A stretch of DNA of 64,000 nt from HyVt-477 sp965224605 (GTDB lineage: Bacteria > Pseudomonadota > Gammaproteobacteria > Thiotrichales > Thiotrichaceae). The translations under genes and the position numbers were made by a program. Below are positions 41,764 through 50,213 of the stretch, piece by piece. The number at the start of each line of letters is the position of its first letter. The first letter of the stretch is position 1. Below the pieces are notes generated by a model that made no database searches, was not told where the DNA came from, and saw only the letters and a program-made list of their open reading frames with translations. The stretch is from assembly GCA_965224605.1 (NCBI GenBank), contig CBDCZP010000008.1:372001-436000 (forward strand). Reading direction: 5' to 3'.

Positions 41764-43683
41764 ATGTTCCAAGTAAGAACCGACGAACCCACATACGCAT
41801 TCTTGCAAGATAAAAATAGCAAGAACACCAATCGCTACGGCAAACCCATTGAGACCGTTAGTGAAGGTAATGTACTGCGTGAAAAAAGCCTAAACATCAA
41901 TAATGATAGCGAAATAGGTGACAACCCTAATCGCTATAAGCAACATGGTTTCTTTTTTACTGCCGATAACTGCATCGCCTGTCACGCTTGTGAAGCAGCC
42001 TGTAGCGAGAAGAATGACAATCCCGGGCATATTGCTTTTCGCTCGGTTGGCTTTGTTGAAGGCGGTACTTATCCTGATTACAATCGCCAAAATATTTCAA
42101 TGGCATGTAATCACTGCGATGATCCGGTCTGTCTCACAGGCTGTCCGACTCGCGCATACACTAAATTTGCGGAATACGGCGCTGTTCTACAAGACCCGGA
42201 TATTTGCTTTGGTTGTGGCTACTGCACATGGGTTTGCCCTTATAACGCACCTCAACTTGATCCCGTCGAAGGAACTGTTTCGAAGTGTAATATGTGTGTG
42301 GATCGTCTCGAAGTAGGCTTAAAACCAGCCTGCGTGACAGCTTGTCTTGGTAAAGCGCTAGAATTCGGTGTAATTGAAAACACCCCTGAGAATCGCACTC
42401 AGATAGATGCTGATATCCCCGGATTTCCAGATCCCAGCATCACTCAACCCAATATTCGCTTCCAGCAAACCAAATCATTAAACCGTGATATGAAACGGGT
42501 AGACTCTACTGCTATAAAATATCATCGTGATGATAAAGAAGGTAAATACCAACCGGTACTTGATGAAAAACATGGTAAAACTAAGCACTGGGGCATGGAA
42601 ACACTACTCGCCTCTCATGAAAACGCCCATGTGATATTTACCTTAACCTCACAGGCAGTGATGGGAGCATTTTTGATACTCGTCATTGGCGGGTCTTTAT
42701 TAGGCGTATCAGCTATCAACTCAGTGCAACAATCATCTGCGTTAATACCATTGCTCTTTGTCATGGTTGCTTTGATGGGTGCTGGGCTTTACAAACTGAA
42801 TATGCATTTAGGCAAACCCCATCGCTTTTACCGTGGTTTCAACAACCTGCGACATTCACCACTAAGCCGTGAAATTGCCGGTGTCACCGCCTTTTTTGTA
42901 GGCCTGACAGGTTATGCCGTCTTCTCATCATTTGATAATGGCTTTACTAACTTACTAACCTCTATTTTTGCTGGGCTTGGATTAATAGGCTTTGCAGTAG
43001 GTTCGTACTATATGTACAAACTCTATCGCATCAAGGCACGTCCATTCTGGAATCATTGGCAAACAGCCACTACCTTTTATGGCTCAATGCTAACTCTGGG
43101 TGGTTTATTAGTCGTGGTAGTGAGTGCTTTCTTTATGGGCACTACCCAAGCTGACAATATCCAGAGTCTCATTCAAATCATCGGCGGATTAATTGCCTTA
43201 GGCCTTATTGTCGAGGCGGTAGGTCTTTTCTTCCACTCCAGGGATTTAAAAACAGGCCCCGGGGAAGGCGCAGCAGCATATTACGAGTTATCAACGACCT
43301 TTGGGAAAACCTATTGGTTACGAAATGGCTTGTTAGCGCTTAATATTGCACTGGCTATTATTATCAGCGTTACTAGCTTATCGGGAATAATGGGTATGTT
43401 AACGGGTGTAGTCTTCATTGCATCACTTGTTGTTATGGCTTATTTGGGACGCATCATCTTTTACGCATTGGTTATCCCAACCACCATGCCAGGCGCTTTC
43501 TTCTGGAAAAACAAAGGCTTTGTCGATCACGCCCGTGAGTCTGGACTTGCTGACATGCAACAGCTCGGAGTCGCTTATGAAAGGCATCATAAGTTTGATG
43601 TAAAAGAACTCATGCAAACAGTTAAGGAAAATAGCTTGGCGGATGTGATTGCACAGGCCAAAGCAATCGTGACAGGGAAATAG
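41764..43683 (+). CDS. Fused iron-sulfur and membrane anchor subunit (DmsB-DmsC fusion)
   Basis: A 639-residue protein. The first 210 residues hold four [4Fe-4S] motifs as in DmsB: CIACHACEAAC, CNHCDDPVCLTGC, CFGCGYCTWVC and CNMCVDRLEVGLKPAC with CVTAC after it. After a linker with FWGME-like KHWGMETLLASHENAH, eight membrane segments (about 287-560) match DmsC, the quinol-oxidising anchor. In family terms this is electron transfer from menaquinol or ubiquinol to a molybdenum enzyme. As the next gene after nasA, 138 bases on, it is likely to serve NasA, though DmsABC enzymes face the periplasm. The link is inferred. Confidence 0.85.
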   Translation: MFQVRTDEPTYAFLQDKNSKNTNRYGKPIETVSEGNVLREKSLNINNDSEIGDNPNRYKQHGFFFTADNCIACHACEAACSEKNDNPGHIAFRSVGFVEGGTYPDYNRQNISMACNHCDDPVCLTGCPTRAYTKFAEYGAVLQDPDICFGCGYCTWVCPYNAPQLDPVEGTVSKCNMCVDRLEVGLKPACVTACLGKALEFGVIENTPENRTQIDADIPGFPDPSITQPNIRFQQTKSLNRDMKRVDSTAIKYHRDDKEGKYQPVLDEKHGKTKHWGMETLLASHENAHVIFTLTSQAVMGAFLILVIGGSLLGVSAINSVQQSSALIPLLFVMVALMGAGLYKLNMHLGKPHRFYRGFNNLRHSPLSREIAGVTAFFVGLTGYAVFSSFDNGFTNLLTSIFAGLGLIGFAVGSYYMYKLYRIKARPFWNHWQTATTFYGSMLTLGGLLVVVVSAFFMGTTQADNIQSLIQIIGGLIALGLIVEAVGLFFHSRDLKTGPGEGAAAYYELSTTFGKTYWLRNGLLALNIALAIIISVTSLSGIMGMLTGVVFIASLVVMAYLGRIIFYALVIPTTMPGAFFWKNKGFVDHARESGLADMQQLGVAYERHHKFDVKELMQTVKENSLADVIAQAKAIVTGK

Positions 43684-43691
43684 ACCGTCAG

Positions 43692-44258
43692 TTATTCCCT
43701 TGACATGAATTTAGAAGTAGAAGTATTTATTTTAATAACTTCTCCGACATCAAGGTATTCAGGCACTTGAATCTCAATGCCGGTTGATAGTACGGCGGTT
43801 TTGGTTCTTGATGAAGCGGATGCGCCTTTAATTTTTGGTGAAGTTTCAGTAATGGAAAGATTGACTGTTTGGGGTAATTCAATACCCAATACTTTGTCAT
43901 CCATTAATAATGCCTTGATACCTTCCAAGCCTTCTGTAATAAATCCCATTTGCTCTGTTATATCTGTTTTCAACAAACTGTATTGACTGTAGTCCTCCAT
44001 GTTCATAAAGACTTCATAATCGCCATCCGTATAAGAGTATTGCACCGGTACGCGACTACAGTCTGCTTCTTTCAGCATGTCATCTGTTTTATAACTCTCA
44101 TCCCGTTTTTGACCGGTTTGCAAATTATTAAAGCGAACTTTATATAATGTTGAGGCACCGCGAGAAGAGGGACTTCGAGATTCTACGGATTTTACAACGT
44201 GAGGTTTTCCATCTAGCTCTACAATCATTCCACGTTTTAAATCGCCTGCTTTTGGCAT
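43692..44258 (-). CDS. efpL: Elongation factor P-like protein EfpL (YeiP)
   Basis: A 188-residue protein close to E. coli YeiP/EfpL. The KOW-like first domain has the loop SPSSRGASTLYKVRF, where standard EF-P carries a modified Lys; here the loop has an Arg, as in EfpL. The following domains have VFMNMEDYSQY and the C-terminal ASASSRTKTAVLSTGIEIQVPEYLDVGE (the ending LSTGIEIQVPEYL is diagnostic). EfpL relieves ribosome stalling at some proline-containing motifs. No modification enzyme is needed. It lies convergent with the dmsBC-like gene, with eight bases between. Confidence 0.93.
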   Translation of the reverse strand: MPKAGDLKRGMIVELDGKPHVVKSVESRSPSSRGASTLYKVRFNNLQTGQKRDESYKTDDMLKEADCSRVPVQYSYTDGDYEVFMNMEDYSQYSLLKTDITEQMGFITEGLEGIKALLMDDKVLGIELPQTVNLSITETSPKIKGASASSRTKTAVLSTGIEIQVPEYLDVGEVIKINTSTSKFMSRE

Positions 44259-44345
44259 TACTTAACTCCAATAATTTAAGCGTATTTGAACAACATAGAG
44301 TAACGATAAAATAGACCTGTGTCCTTGGTTAAAGACACGTCCAAT

Positions 44346-45599
44346 TTAGAGATCTAACAAATACTCTGTTCTTAAAAACTCCAATGCGTAATTTGCACTG
44401 ACCATTATATTTCGCCCCCTATCGTTATAAGGTAAAACCCACTTCTTTGATCGAACGCCTGTTGCTGAAGCGACCGCAACCCACACCGTTCCAACGGGCT
44501 TTTCTGTAGAACCACCCGTAGGCCCAGCGACACCAGAAGTGGCCACTGCGTAATCAGTTTGGAGCAACTCTCTGGCATTCGCTGCCATTTGTTCAACCAC
44601 TTGTTGGCTGACCGCACCCTGCTTTTCAATACTTTGCGCGGATACGTTTAGTAGATTGATTTTAATATCATTAGCATAAGAAACAATGCCACCTTTGAAA
44701 TAGGTAGAACTACCTGCCAGACGCGTTAATAGACGACTAACAGACCCGCCCGTACAACTTTCAGCTGCACACAACGTCTTTCCCTTTGCTATAAGTCGCT
44801 TTCCCACCACTTCTTCAATCGTTTCGCTTTCATAACCATAGATATATTCCCCAATGAAGGCGCGTAATTCTGTTATTTTTTGCAGAACAATTTTCTCTAA
44901 ATCAACATCCTGTGAGGACTCACCTGAAACCCGTAAACGCACAGCGCCGGGGGAGGGCAAATAGGCTAATTTTAAATTAAACTTCGCTAAAGAGTCTGCC
45001 CACGGCTCTATTGTTTTTGCCAGCTTAGATTCAACAACTCCCATTGTTCTTACTGTTTTATGGACAACTATAGGCGTATCAAAATACTCTTTTAGCCTTG
45101 GGAAACCTTCTTCTTCCAAGATGCCTTTCATTTCATAAGGCACACCTGGAAGTGAGATATAAATAATGTCATCTTTCTCAAACCACATGCCACTTGCTGT
45201 GCCTCTTGTATTAGGAAGAATAATGCAGTTTTTAGGTAGTAATGCTTGCTCTTCGTTTACGGTATTTTTGTATGGTTCTTCATATGACCCTTGGAGTTTA
45301 TGCAAAACTTCTTTATCTAATACCAGTTCCGTATCAAAGTATTTACATAACGCATGTTTGGTTACATCATCTTTAGTGGGCCCCAATCCACCCGTTATAA
45401 TAATTATTTGCGCTCTTTGTGTTCTTTGAGCAGCATCATTCAAGGCTGAAATGATGTGAGTTTCTTCATCCGTGATACTAGAGACTTGATGCACTCTAAC
45501 GCCTATTAAACTTAGCTGTTCACCAATCCAGCCGCTATTAGTGTCAACGGTTTGGCCTATTAACAACTCATCACCTATGGCGATTATCTCTGCAAGCAT
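44346..45599 (-). CDS. cinA: CinA family protein (NMN deamidase/competence-damage protein)
   Basis: A 417-residue two-domain CinA. The N-terminal MoCF-like domain has AIGDELLIGQTVDTNSGWIG, GGLGPTKDDVT and LPGVPYEMKG; the C-terminal deamidase domain has CAAESCTGGSVSRLLTRLAG, GGIVSYANDIKINLL and AVATSGVAGPTGGS. The two domains hydrolyse ADP-ribose and deamidate nicotinamide mononucleotide respectively. The length and order are full. The gene is divergent from the radical SAM gene, with 134 bases between. Confidence 0.94.
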   Translation of the reverse strand: MLAEIIAIGDELLIGQTVDTNSGWIGEQLSLIGVRVHQVSSITDEETHIISALNDAAQRTQRAQIIIITGGLGPTKDDVTKHALCKYFDTELVLDKEVLHKLQGSYEEPYKNTVNEEQALLPKNCIILPNTRGTASGMWFEKDDIIYISLPGVPYEMKGILEEEGFPRLKEYFDTPIVVHKTVRTMGVVESKLAKTIEPWADSLAKFNLKLAYLPSPGAVRLRVSGESSQDVDLEKIVLQKITELRAFIGEYIYGYESETIEEVVGKRLIAKGKTLCAAESCTGGSVSRLLTRLAGSSTYFKGGIVSYANDIKINLLNVSAQSIEKQGAVSQQVVEQMAANARELLQTDYAVATSGVAGPTGGSTEKPVGTVWVAVASATGVRSKKWVLPYNDRGRNIMVSANYALEFLRTEYLLDL

Positions 45600-45733
45600 A
45601 TGATCTCTATCTTCTGATTTTCAGTTATAGCAAACATATCATTCCATACCCTGTTGTCAATCATGACGCAGATTCAAATCAGTATATCGGCTACAATTGA
45701 TCTTTATTCAATGACTAGCCAACCCCGAATGCT

Positions 45734-47641
45734 ATGAAAGCCTTGTTTCTAACGCCCCCCATGACACAGCTGAATACTCCTTATCCAGCCACAGCGTACA
45801 TAACAGGTTTTTTGCGGGAACAAGGTTATGACGTAGCACAACGTGATTTAGCCATTGAGTTGTTGTTAACTATGTTGTCCCGACAAGGTTTGTCAGACAT
45901 TCATCAGCGCATTGAAGAGCGGTTTGCCGACATGGACGATGCCGACCTGCCGGATTCGATCTATAACTTTTTTGTTCATTACCAAACTTACCTAACTCGT
46001 GTAGAACCCACTATTCGCTTCTTGCAAGGCAAAGACCCCAGCCTTGCCTTGAGGATTGCATCACGCCATTTTCTACCCGAGGGGCCGAAATTTTCCAGTT
46101 TAGATGAAATGGAAGCAACGGTAGGTGATGTGCTGAACTATGCCTTTGGCGATTTGGGGACGCAAGATAAAGCCAAATACATTGCCACCTTATTTATTGA
46201 TGACCTGGTCGATATCATCCATGACGGGGTTGATCCCTACTTTGAAATCTCCCGTTACGGCGAGAAACTAGCTGCTTCCAATCCCTCTTTTGACAACCTC
46301 TATGATGTTTTAAAAGGTGAACTAACTTACAGCGAGTTGGGTATTCGCCGCTTGTTAGACCAATACCTTGCTGATGAGCAACCTGACTTTATCGGCATTA
46401 CTATTCCTTTTCCCGGCAACGTGTTGGGAGCGATGCAAATAGGCAAATACATTAAAGAAATAGCACCGTCTATTTCGGTGGCATTCGGCGGGGGTTACGT
46501 CAATACAGAACTGCGTTCATTGAACGATCCACGGGTGTTTGAATTTGTTGACTACATCTCCCTGGATGATGGCGAACGACCTTTGCTGACCTTGCTGGAA
46601 CACCTGCAAGGCAAGCGCACAGTAGATGAACTGATTCGAACCTTTCATATAAACACTAACATAAACAATGCAGAGGTTGTCTATACCAACAATACAACCT
46701 TGGCTGATATTCGACACAAAGATATCGGCACACCGACCTACGATGGTTTACCCATTGAAAACTATCTCTCCCTGTGTGAAATGCTTAATGCGATGCACCG
46801 TATATGGAGTGATGGGCGTTGGAATAAGCTCACCATTGCTCATGGTTGTTACTGGTCGAAATGCAGTTTTTGTGATGTTAGTCTGGATTATATTGGACGT
46901 TATGACGAAGCGGGTGCAGATCTCATTATCGAACGCATCGAAACCCTCATCGCAGAAACAGGGCAGACAGGTTTTCATTTTGTCGATGAAGCCGCTCCTC
47001 CCAAAGTGCTCTTTGCTATGGCAGAAAAGCTCATCAAGCGCGGCATTACCATCACCTGGTGGGGCAACATCCGTTTTGAAAAAACGTTTACACCAGAAAA
47101 GTGCCAACTATTGGCAGACTCTGGTTGCGTTGCAATCAGCGGCGGACTGGAAGTTGCCTCTGACAGGCTGTTAGCTCTTATGCAAAAAGGTGTAACCGTG
47201 CAACAAGTCGCCAGAGTCACTAAAGGTTTTGCCGATGCGGGTATTTTGGTACACGCCTATTTAATGTACGGCTTCCCCACGCAAACCAAGGCAGAAACTA
47301 TCTTGTCGTTAGAATATGTGCGCCAACTCATGCTCAACAACTGCTTTCAATCGGCTTATTGGCATCGTTTTTCAAGCACTATCCATAGTCCTGTCGGGTT
47401 ACATCCTGAAGAATACGGCATTACGCTTAACCCTCCCTCAAATATCCAGTTCGCCAGTAACGATGTGGATTTTATTGACCCTACAAATGCTGATCATGAC
47501 ATGCTAGGTCGTGGTTTAAAAAAAGCGTTGTACAACTATATGCACGGGGTCGGTTTTGAAGAACCAGTGGACTTTTGGTTTGAGCAAGACATTGAGCTGC
47601 CTGACATAGAAACGGATTTTATTGAGCAATCATTACTATAG
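45734..47641 (+). CDS. B12-binding radical SAM protein with CX4CX2C motif
   Basis: A 635-residue protein of the cobalamin-binding radical SAM group. The N-terminal part (about 1-290) starts like a B12-binding fold (KALFLTPPMTQ) and includes PDFIGITIPFPGNVLGAMQI and VAFGGGYVNTEL; the His that would ligate cobalt (DXHXXG) is missing. The radical SAM domain has HGCYWSKCSFCD near residue 373, giving C-X4-C-X2-C rather than C-X3-C-X2-C, then VDEAAPP and WWGNIRFEK. The substrate is unknown. It stands alone and no peptide precursor or methyl-acceptor gene is seen nearby. Confidence 0.8.
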   Translation: MKALFLTPPMTQLNTPYPATAYITGFLREQGYDVAQRDLAIELLLTMLSRQGLSDIHQRIEERFADMDDADLPDSIYNFFVHYQTYLTRVEPTIRFLQGKDPSLALRIASRHFLPEGPKFSSLDEMEATVGDVLNYAFGDLGTQDKAKYIATLFIDDLVDIIHDGVDPYFEISRYGEKLAASNPSFDNLYDVLKGELTYSELGIRRLLDQYLADEQPDFIGITIPFPGNVLGAMQIGKYIKEIAPSISVAFGGGYVNTELRSLNDPRVFEFVDYISLDDGERPLLTLLEHLQGKRTVDELIRTFHINTNINNAEVVYTNNTTLADIRHKDIGTPTYDGLPIENYLSLCEMLNAMHRIWSDGRWNKLTIAHGCYWSKCSFCDVSLDYIGRYDEAGADLIIERIETLIAETGQTGFHFVDEAAPPKVLFAMAEKLIKRGITITWWGNIRFEKTFTPEKCQLLADSGCVAISGGLEVASDRLLALMQKGVTVQQVARVTKGFADAGILVHAYLMYGFPTQTKAETILSLEYVRQLMLNNCFQSAYWHRFSSTIHSPVGLHPEEYGITLNPPSNIQFASNDVDFIDPTNADHDMLGRGLKKALYNYMHGVGFEEPVDFWFEQDIELPDIETDFIEQSLL

Positions 47642-48081
47642 ATTATCGTTTCAACAACGAAGTAAACAAGAGATTAGAGCTTTGACTATTATCAGGAACC
47701 ACTACCTCTACCTTGCATTTGTTGCCCCATATGTTATCTTCCTGACAACTTTTCAGATGGAGATACAGAAGCACCGCACTATTATTTATAGCTCATTTTA
47801 GATGTTTTAAGATAGTGCAACAGATTATGTTTATTTTAAAGTCCACATTAAATATTCCAAAAGATTTAATACTCGCTAAGCTGACTAGGTCTTTTTACCT
47901 TCTATCTCACTCCTCTTTCATTGGTGGTTTCGCTGCTTCCATCAATGATATCTCTCCGCTACATTTCAGCACTCAGAGCTAGGGTTTACCCTACATTATC
48001 CCAGTATATCCAATCAAAAACTAATCATTACTTACTCGTTTTACGAGATTAATGTTACTTAAAGTAACAAGGCAGAGATCA
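47642..48081. other. Intergenic region before cysteine dioxygenase
   Basis: These 440 bases hold no reading frame or known structure that I can support. A pyrimidine-rich stretch runs from about 47890 to 47960. The region should contain the promoter of the dioxygenase gene. Confidence 0.6.
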
Positions 48082-48615
48082 ATGGAAACCGCTACAAACA
48101 CAGTTACACCTTCAGTCACTCACATATCAAATTATGAATTTTTTAATCGGTTTGATGGGGTTGATGAAATCCATGATCTATTAAAAAAGAAAAAATACAA
48201 TCAGGCTATTCCCAGAATCAAACAACTTTGTAAAGCTGCTGAAAATGTTGACTTCCCGTTAAACAAAGGCGGCTATACAAGAAATATATTATCTAAGAAA
48301 GATGGCTGCTGGCTGTCTTTTTTACATTGGGATAAAGACGTTATCACACCCGTTCATGGGCATCCTGATCAAGCTTTTCTCTATGCAGTTGATGGAAAAA
48401 TAGAAATCAAGAACTATGATCAAGAAGAACAAAAGCCGTTAGAGCTTACTGATACTGAATCGCTAACTGAAGGGGATTTTATTTATAGTCATGGTGATGC
48501 GGAAACATATGATAATGCCATCCATCAAATCAGCACTTCAGAGCAAAGCCTAACCTTGCATTTTTATTCTGATGATCCTACCAAGGGGAAGTTGTTTAAA
48601 AAGAAAGGTTCTTGA
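48082..48615 (+). CDS. Cysteine dioxygenase type I family (cupin)
   Basis: A 177-residue cupin. I chose the ATG at 48082, with AAGGCAGAG upstream, over an ATG at 48052 with no ribosome-binding site. The iron site is visible in PVHGHPDQAFLYAVDGKIEI (two His) and in NAIHQIS (third His). The residue that forms the Cys-Tyr crosslink in mammalian enzymes is Ala here (QAFLYA), as in many bacterial ones. The enzyme makes cysteine sulfinate from cysteine and O2. The facing decarboxylase could take that product to hypotaurine. A thiol other than cysteine is possible. Confidence 0.82.
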   Translation: METATNTVTPSVTHISNYEFFNRFDGVDEIHDLLKKKKYNQAIPRIKQLCKAAENVDFPLNKGGYTRNILSKKDGCWLSFLHWDKDVITPVHGHPDQAFLYAVDGKIEIKNYDQEEQKPLELTDTESLTEGDFIYSHGDAETYDNAIHQISTSEQSLTLHFYSDDPTKGKLFKKKGS

Positions 48616-48662
48616 GACGTAAGCTTACTGAGTTATCCAAACTCTCAACTAAGTTAACAACA

Positions 48663-48688
48663 GGAATCACAGCTTAATCTGTGATTCC
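48663..48688. terminator. Convergent hairpin between dioxygenase and decarboxylase genes
   Basis: GGAATCACAG and CTGTGATTCC form a perfect 10-base stem with a 6-base loop, in the space where both convergent genes end. T runs are short, so it is a weak or bidirectional terminator. Confidence 0.6.
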
Positions 48689-48736
48689 TCAATCCAGTAT
48701 ATTTGTATTTGATTGAAAGCCATGATTAATCAGTAC

Positions 48737-50116
48737 TTATAAACTTAGCGCATCTTCATTCTGCTCAACAAATACTTCTAATACCTCGAAAAATTCAAGC
48801 ATATCCGCTTCTTCATTATTGGTATTCACCGCCACAGAACGAATGAAAGTAGCCTCACCCTGCATACCATATCCGACCATAATCTGCCGTTGCTCGTACA
48901 ACGCTGTACACAGTATTTTTGGATCAATACCTTTATAGTTAAAACAGATAGTCACTGATGGGCTTTTACTATAAACCGTATAGTCAGGGTGTTCTTCCAT
49001 ATAGTTATGGGCAGTTTCCGAGAGCTGATATTGATAATCTACGATTTCCGCCAGCCCGTTACTACCCACTGATTTCCATAACGTCCAAAATTTCAGCGCA
49101 TCGTTTCGGCGACCACATTGAATCGACATTTTTCCTAAATTATAGTCATCCCCATGCCCTTGGTATAAGTAATCAGCATCATTACTAAATGACTGATAGA
49201 GGTGTTGTTTGTCACGCGCAAAAATCATGCTGCAACTTAAAGGTACGCCCAACATTTTATGGGCATTAAAAGCAAAGGAGTCTGAAAGCTCCACACCTTT
49301 TAATAAATGCTTATATTGCTCACTGAACATAACTGCGCCACCTAAGGCAGCATCGACATGCAGCCAGAGATTGTATTGCTTACAAACTTTTGACAATGTC
49401 TCAAGAGGGTCGTAGGTACCCAGTACCGTTGTACCCGCTGTGGCATTTACAAAGAAGGGGTGTAAGCCTCTCGCAAGATCGGCTTTGATTTGCTTCTCTA
49501 AAGCTTTGACCTGCATTTTTCCGTCACTATCCACAGGGATATAACGCACATTGTCACGCCCTATCCCTGCAAACGAAGCATTTTTAGCTATCGAATAGTG
49601 AGACTCTGTTGACGAATAGGCAACTAAGGTTTTAGAAACACCTTTGTGACGAATACCTGCATCAAACTTGTCACGAGCCATAACTAGACCCATAAAGTTT
49701 GCCATTGATCCACCCGTTGGAAAAGTTCCCCCGCTGTCTTTACCATAACCAATCTTTGCACTGATTTTACGGATGATTTCTCTTTCGACGCAAACCTGTG
49801 GTCCACCCACTTTATAGGTGTACATACTGTTGTTAAGAACAACCGCCAGTAGCTCGCCCAATATGGCACGGCTTTTTCGCCCTGCGAACAACTGGTTATA
49901 GAAACGGTTGCTTGCCGTTTTTGGAGTGTTAAGCACAAGCTCTTTTAAATTTTCATTGAAAGCCTCATCCGCCATGGGCTCATCACCCAGTGACAAATCG
50001 AGTTGCTCAAATAGCACCTCTGGATCAACGTTTTCTGTAACAGGATTGTCTATTTCATCCTGCCTTAATGCTTCAAAAATATCGGTAAAGGTCTGTAAAT
50101 CCTTTGCAATACTCAT
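48737..50116 (-). CDS. Group II PLP decarboxylase (cysteine sulfinate/aspartate/glutamate type)
   Basis: A 459-residue PLP-dependent decarboxylase of the group II fold. The PLP Lys is in NAHKMLGVPLSCSM, comparable to NPHKMMGVPLQCS in glutamate decarboxylase, and the phosphate-binding GTFPTGGSMANFMG and VDAALGG segments are present. The His that stacks on the ring is in STESHYSI. Length is normal. Substrate is uncertain: cysteine sulfinate, aspartate and glutamate decarboxylases share these features. The cysteine dioxygenase gene that faces it favours cysteine sulfinate, hence hypotaurine. AAGGT precedes the ATG. Confidence 0.82.
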   Translation of the reverse strand: MSIAKDLQTFTDIFEALRQDEIDNPVTENVDPEVLFEQLDLSLGDEPMADEAFNENLKELVLNTPKTASNRFYNQLFAGRKSRAILGELLAVVLNNSMYTYKVGGPQVCVEREIIRKISAKIGYGKDSGGTFPTGGSMANFMGLVMARDKFDAGIRHKGVSKTLVAYSSTESHYSIAKNASFAGIGRDNVRYIPVDSDGKMQVKALEKQIKADLARGLHPFFVNATAGTTVLGTYDPLETLSKVCKQYNLWLHVDAALGGAVMFSEQYKHLLKGVELSDSFAFNAHKMLGVPLSCSMIFARDKQHLYQSFSNDADYLYQGHGDDYNLGKMSIQCGRRNDALKFWTLWKSVGSNGLAEIVDYQYQLSETAHNYMEEHPDYTVYSKSPSVTICFNYKGIDPKILCTALYEQRQIMVGYGMQGEATFIRSVAVNTNNEEADMLEFFEVLEVFVEQNEDALSL

Positions 50117-50213
50117 ATATTTATTAACCTTTTGTAATCATTTTTTAGTATCTGAGTCCATGACTTACCTTTATTTCGTAAGTATGACTGAGAGTTCTAT
50201 GTAATCAGGGTAA

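Noticed and set aside
47642..48081. A riboswitch or small RNA before the dioxygenase gene
   Set aside because: No known conserved core and no clear stem set could be found by eye.
48052..48081. Earlier ATG for the dioxygenase
   Set aside because: No ribosome-binding site, and the extra residues show no family match.
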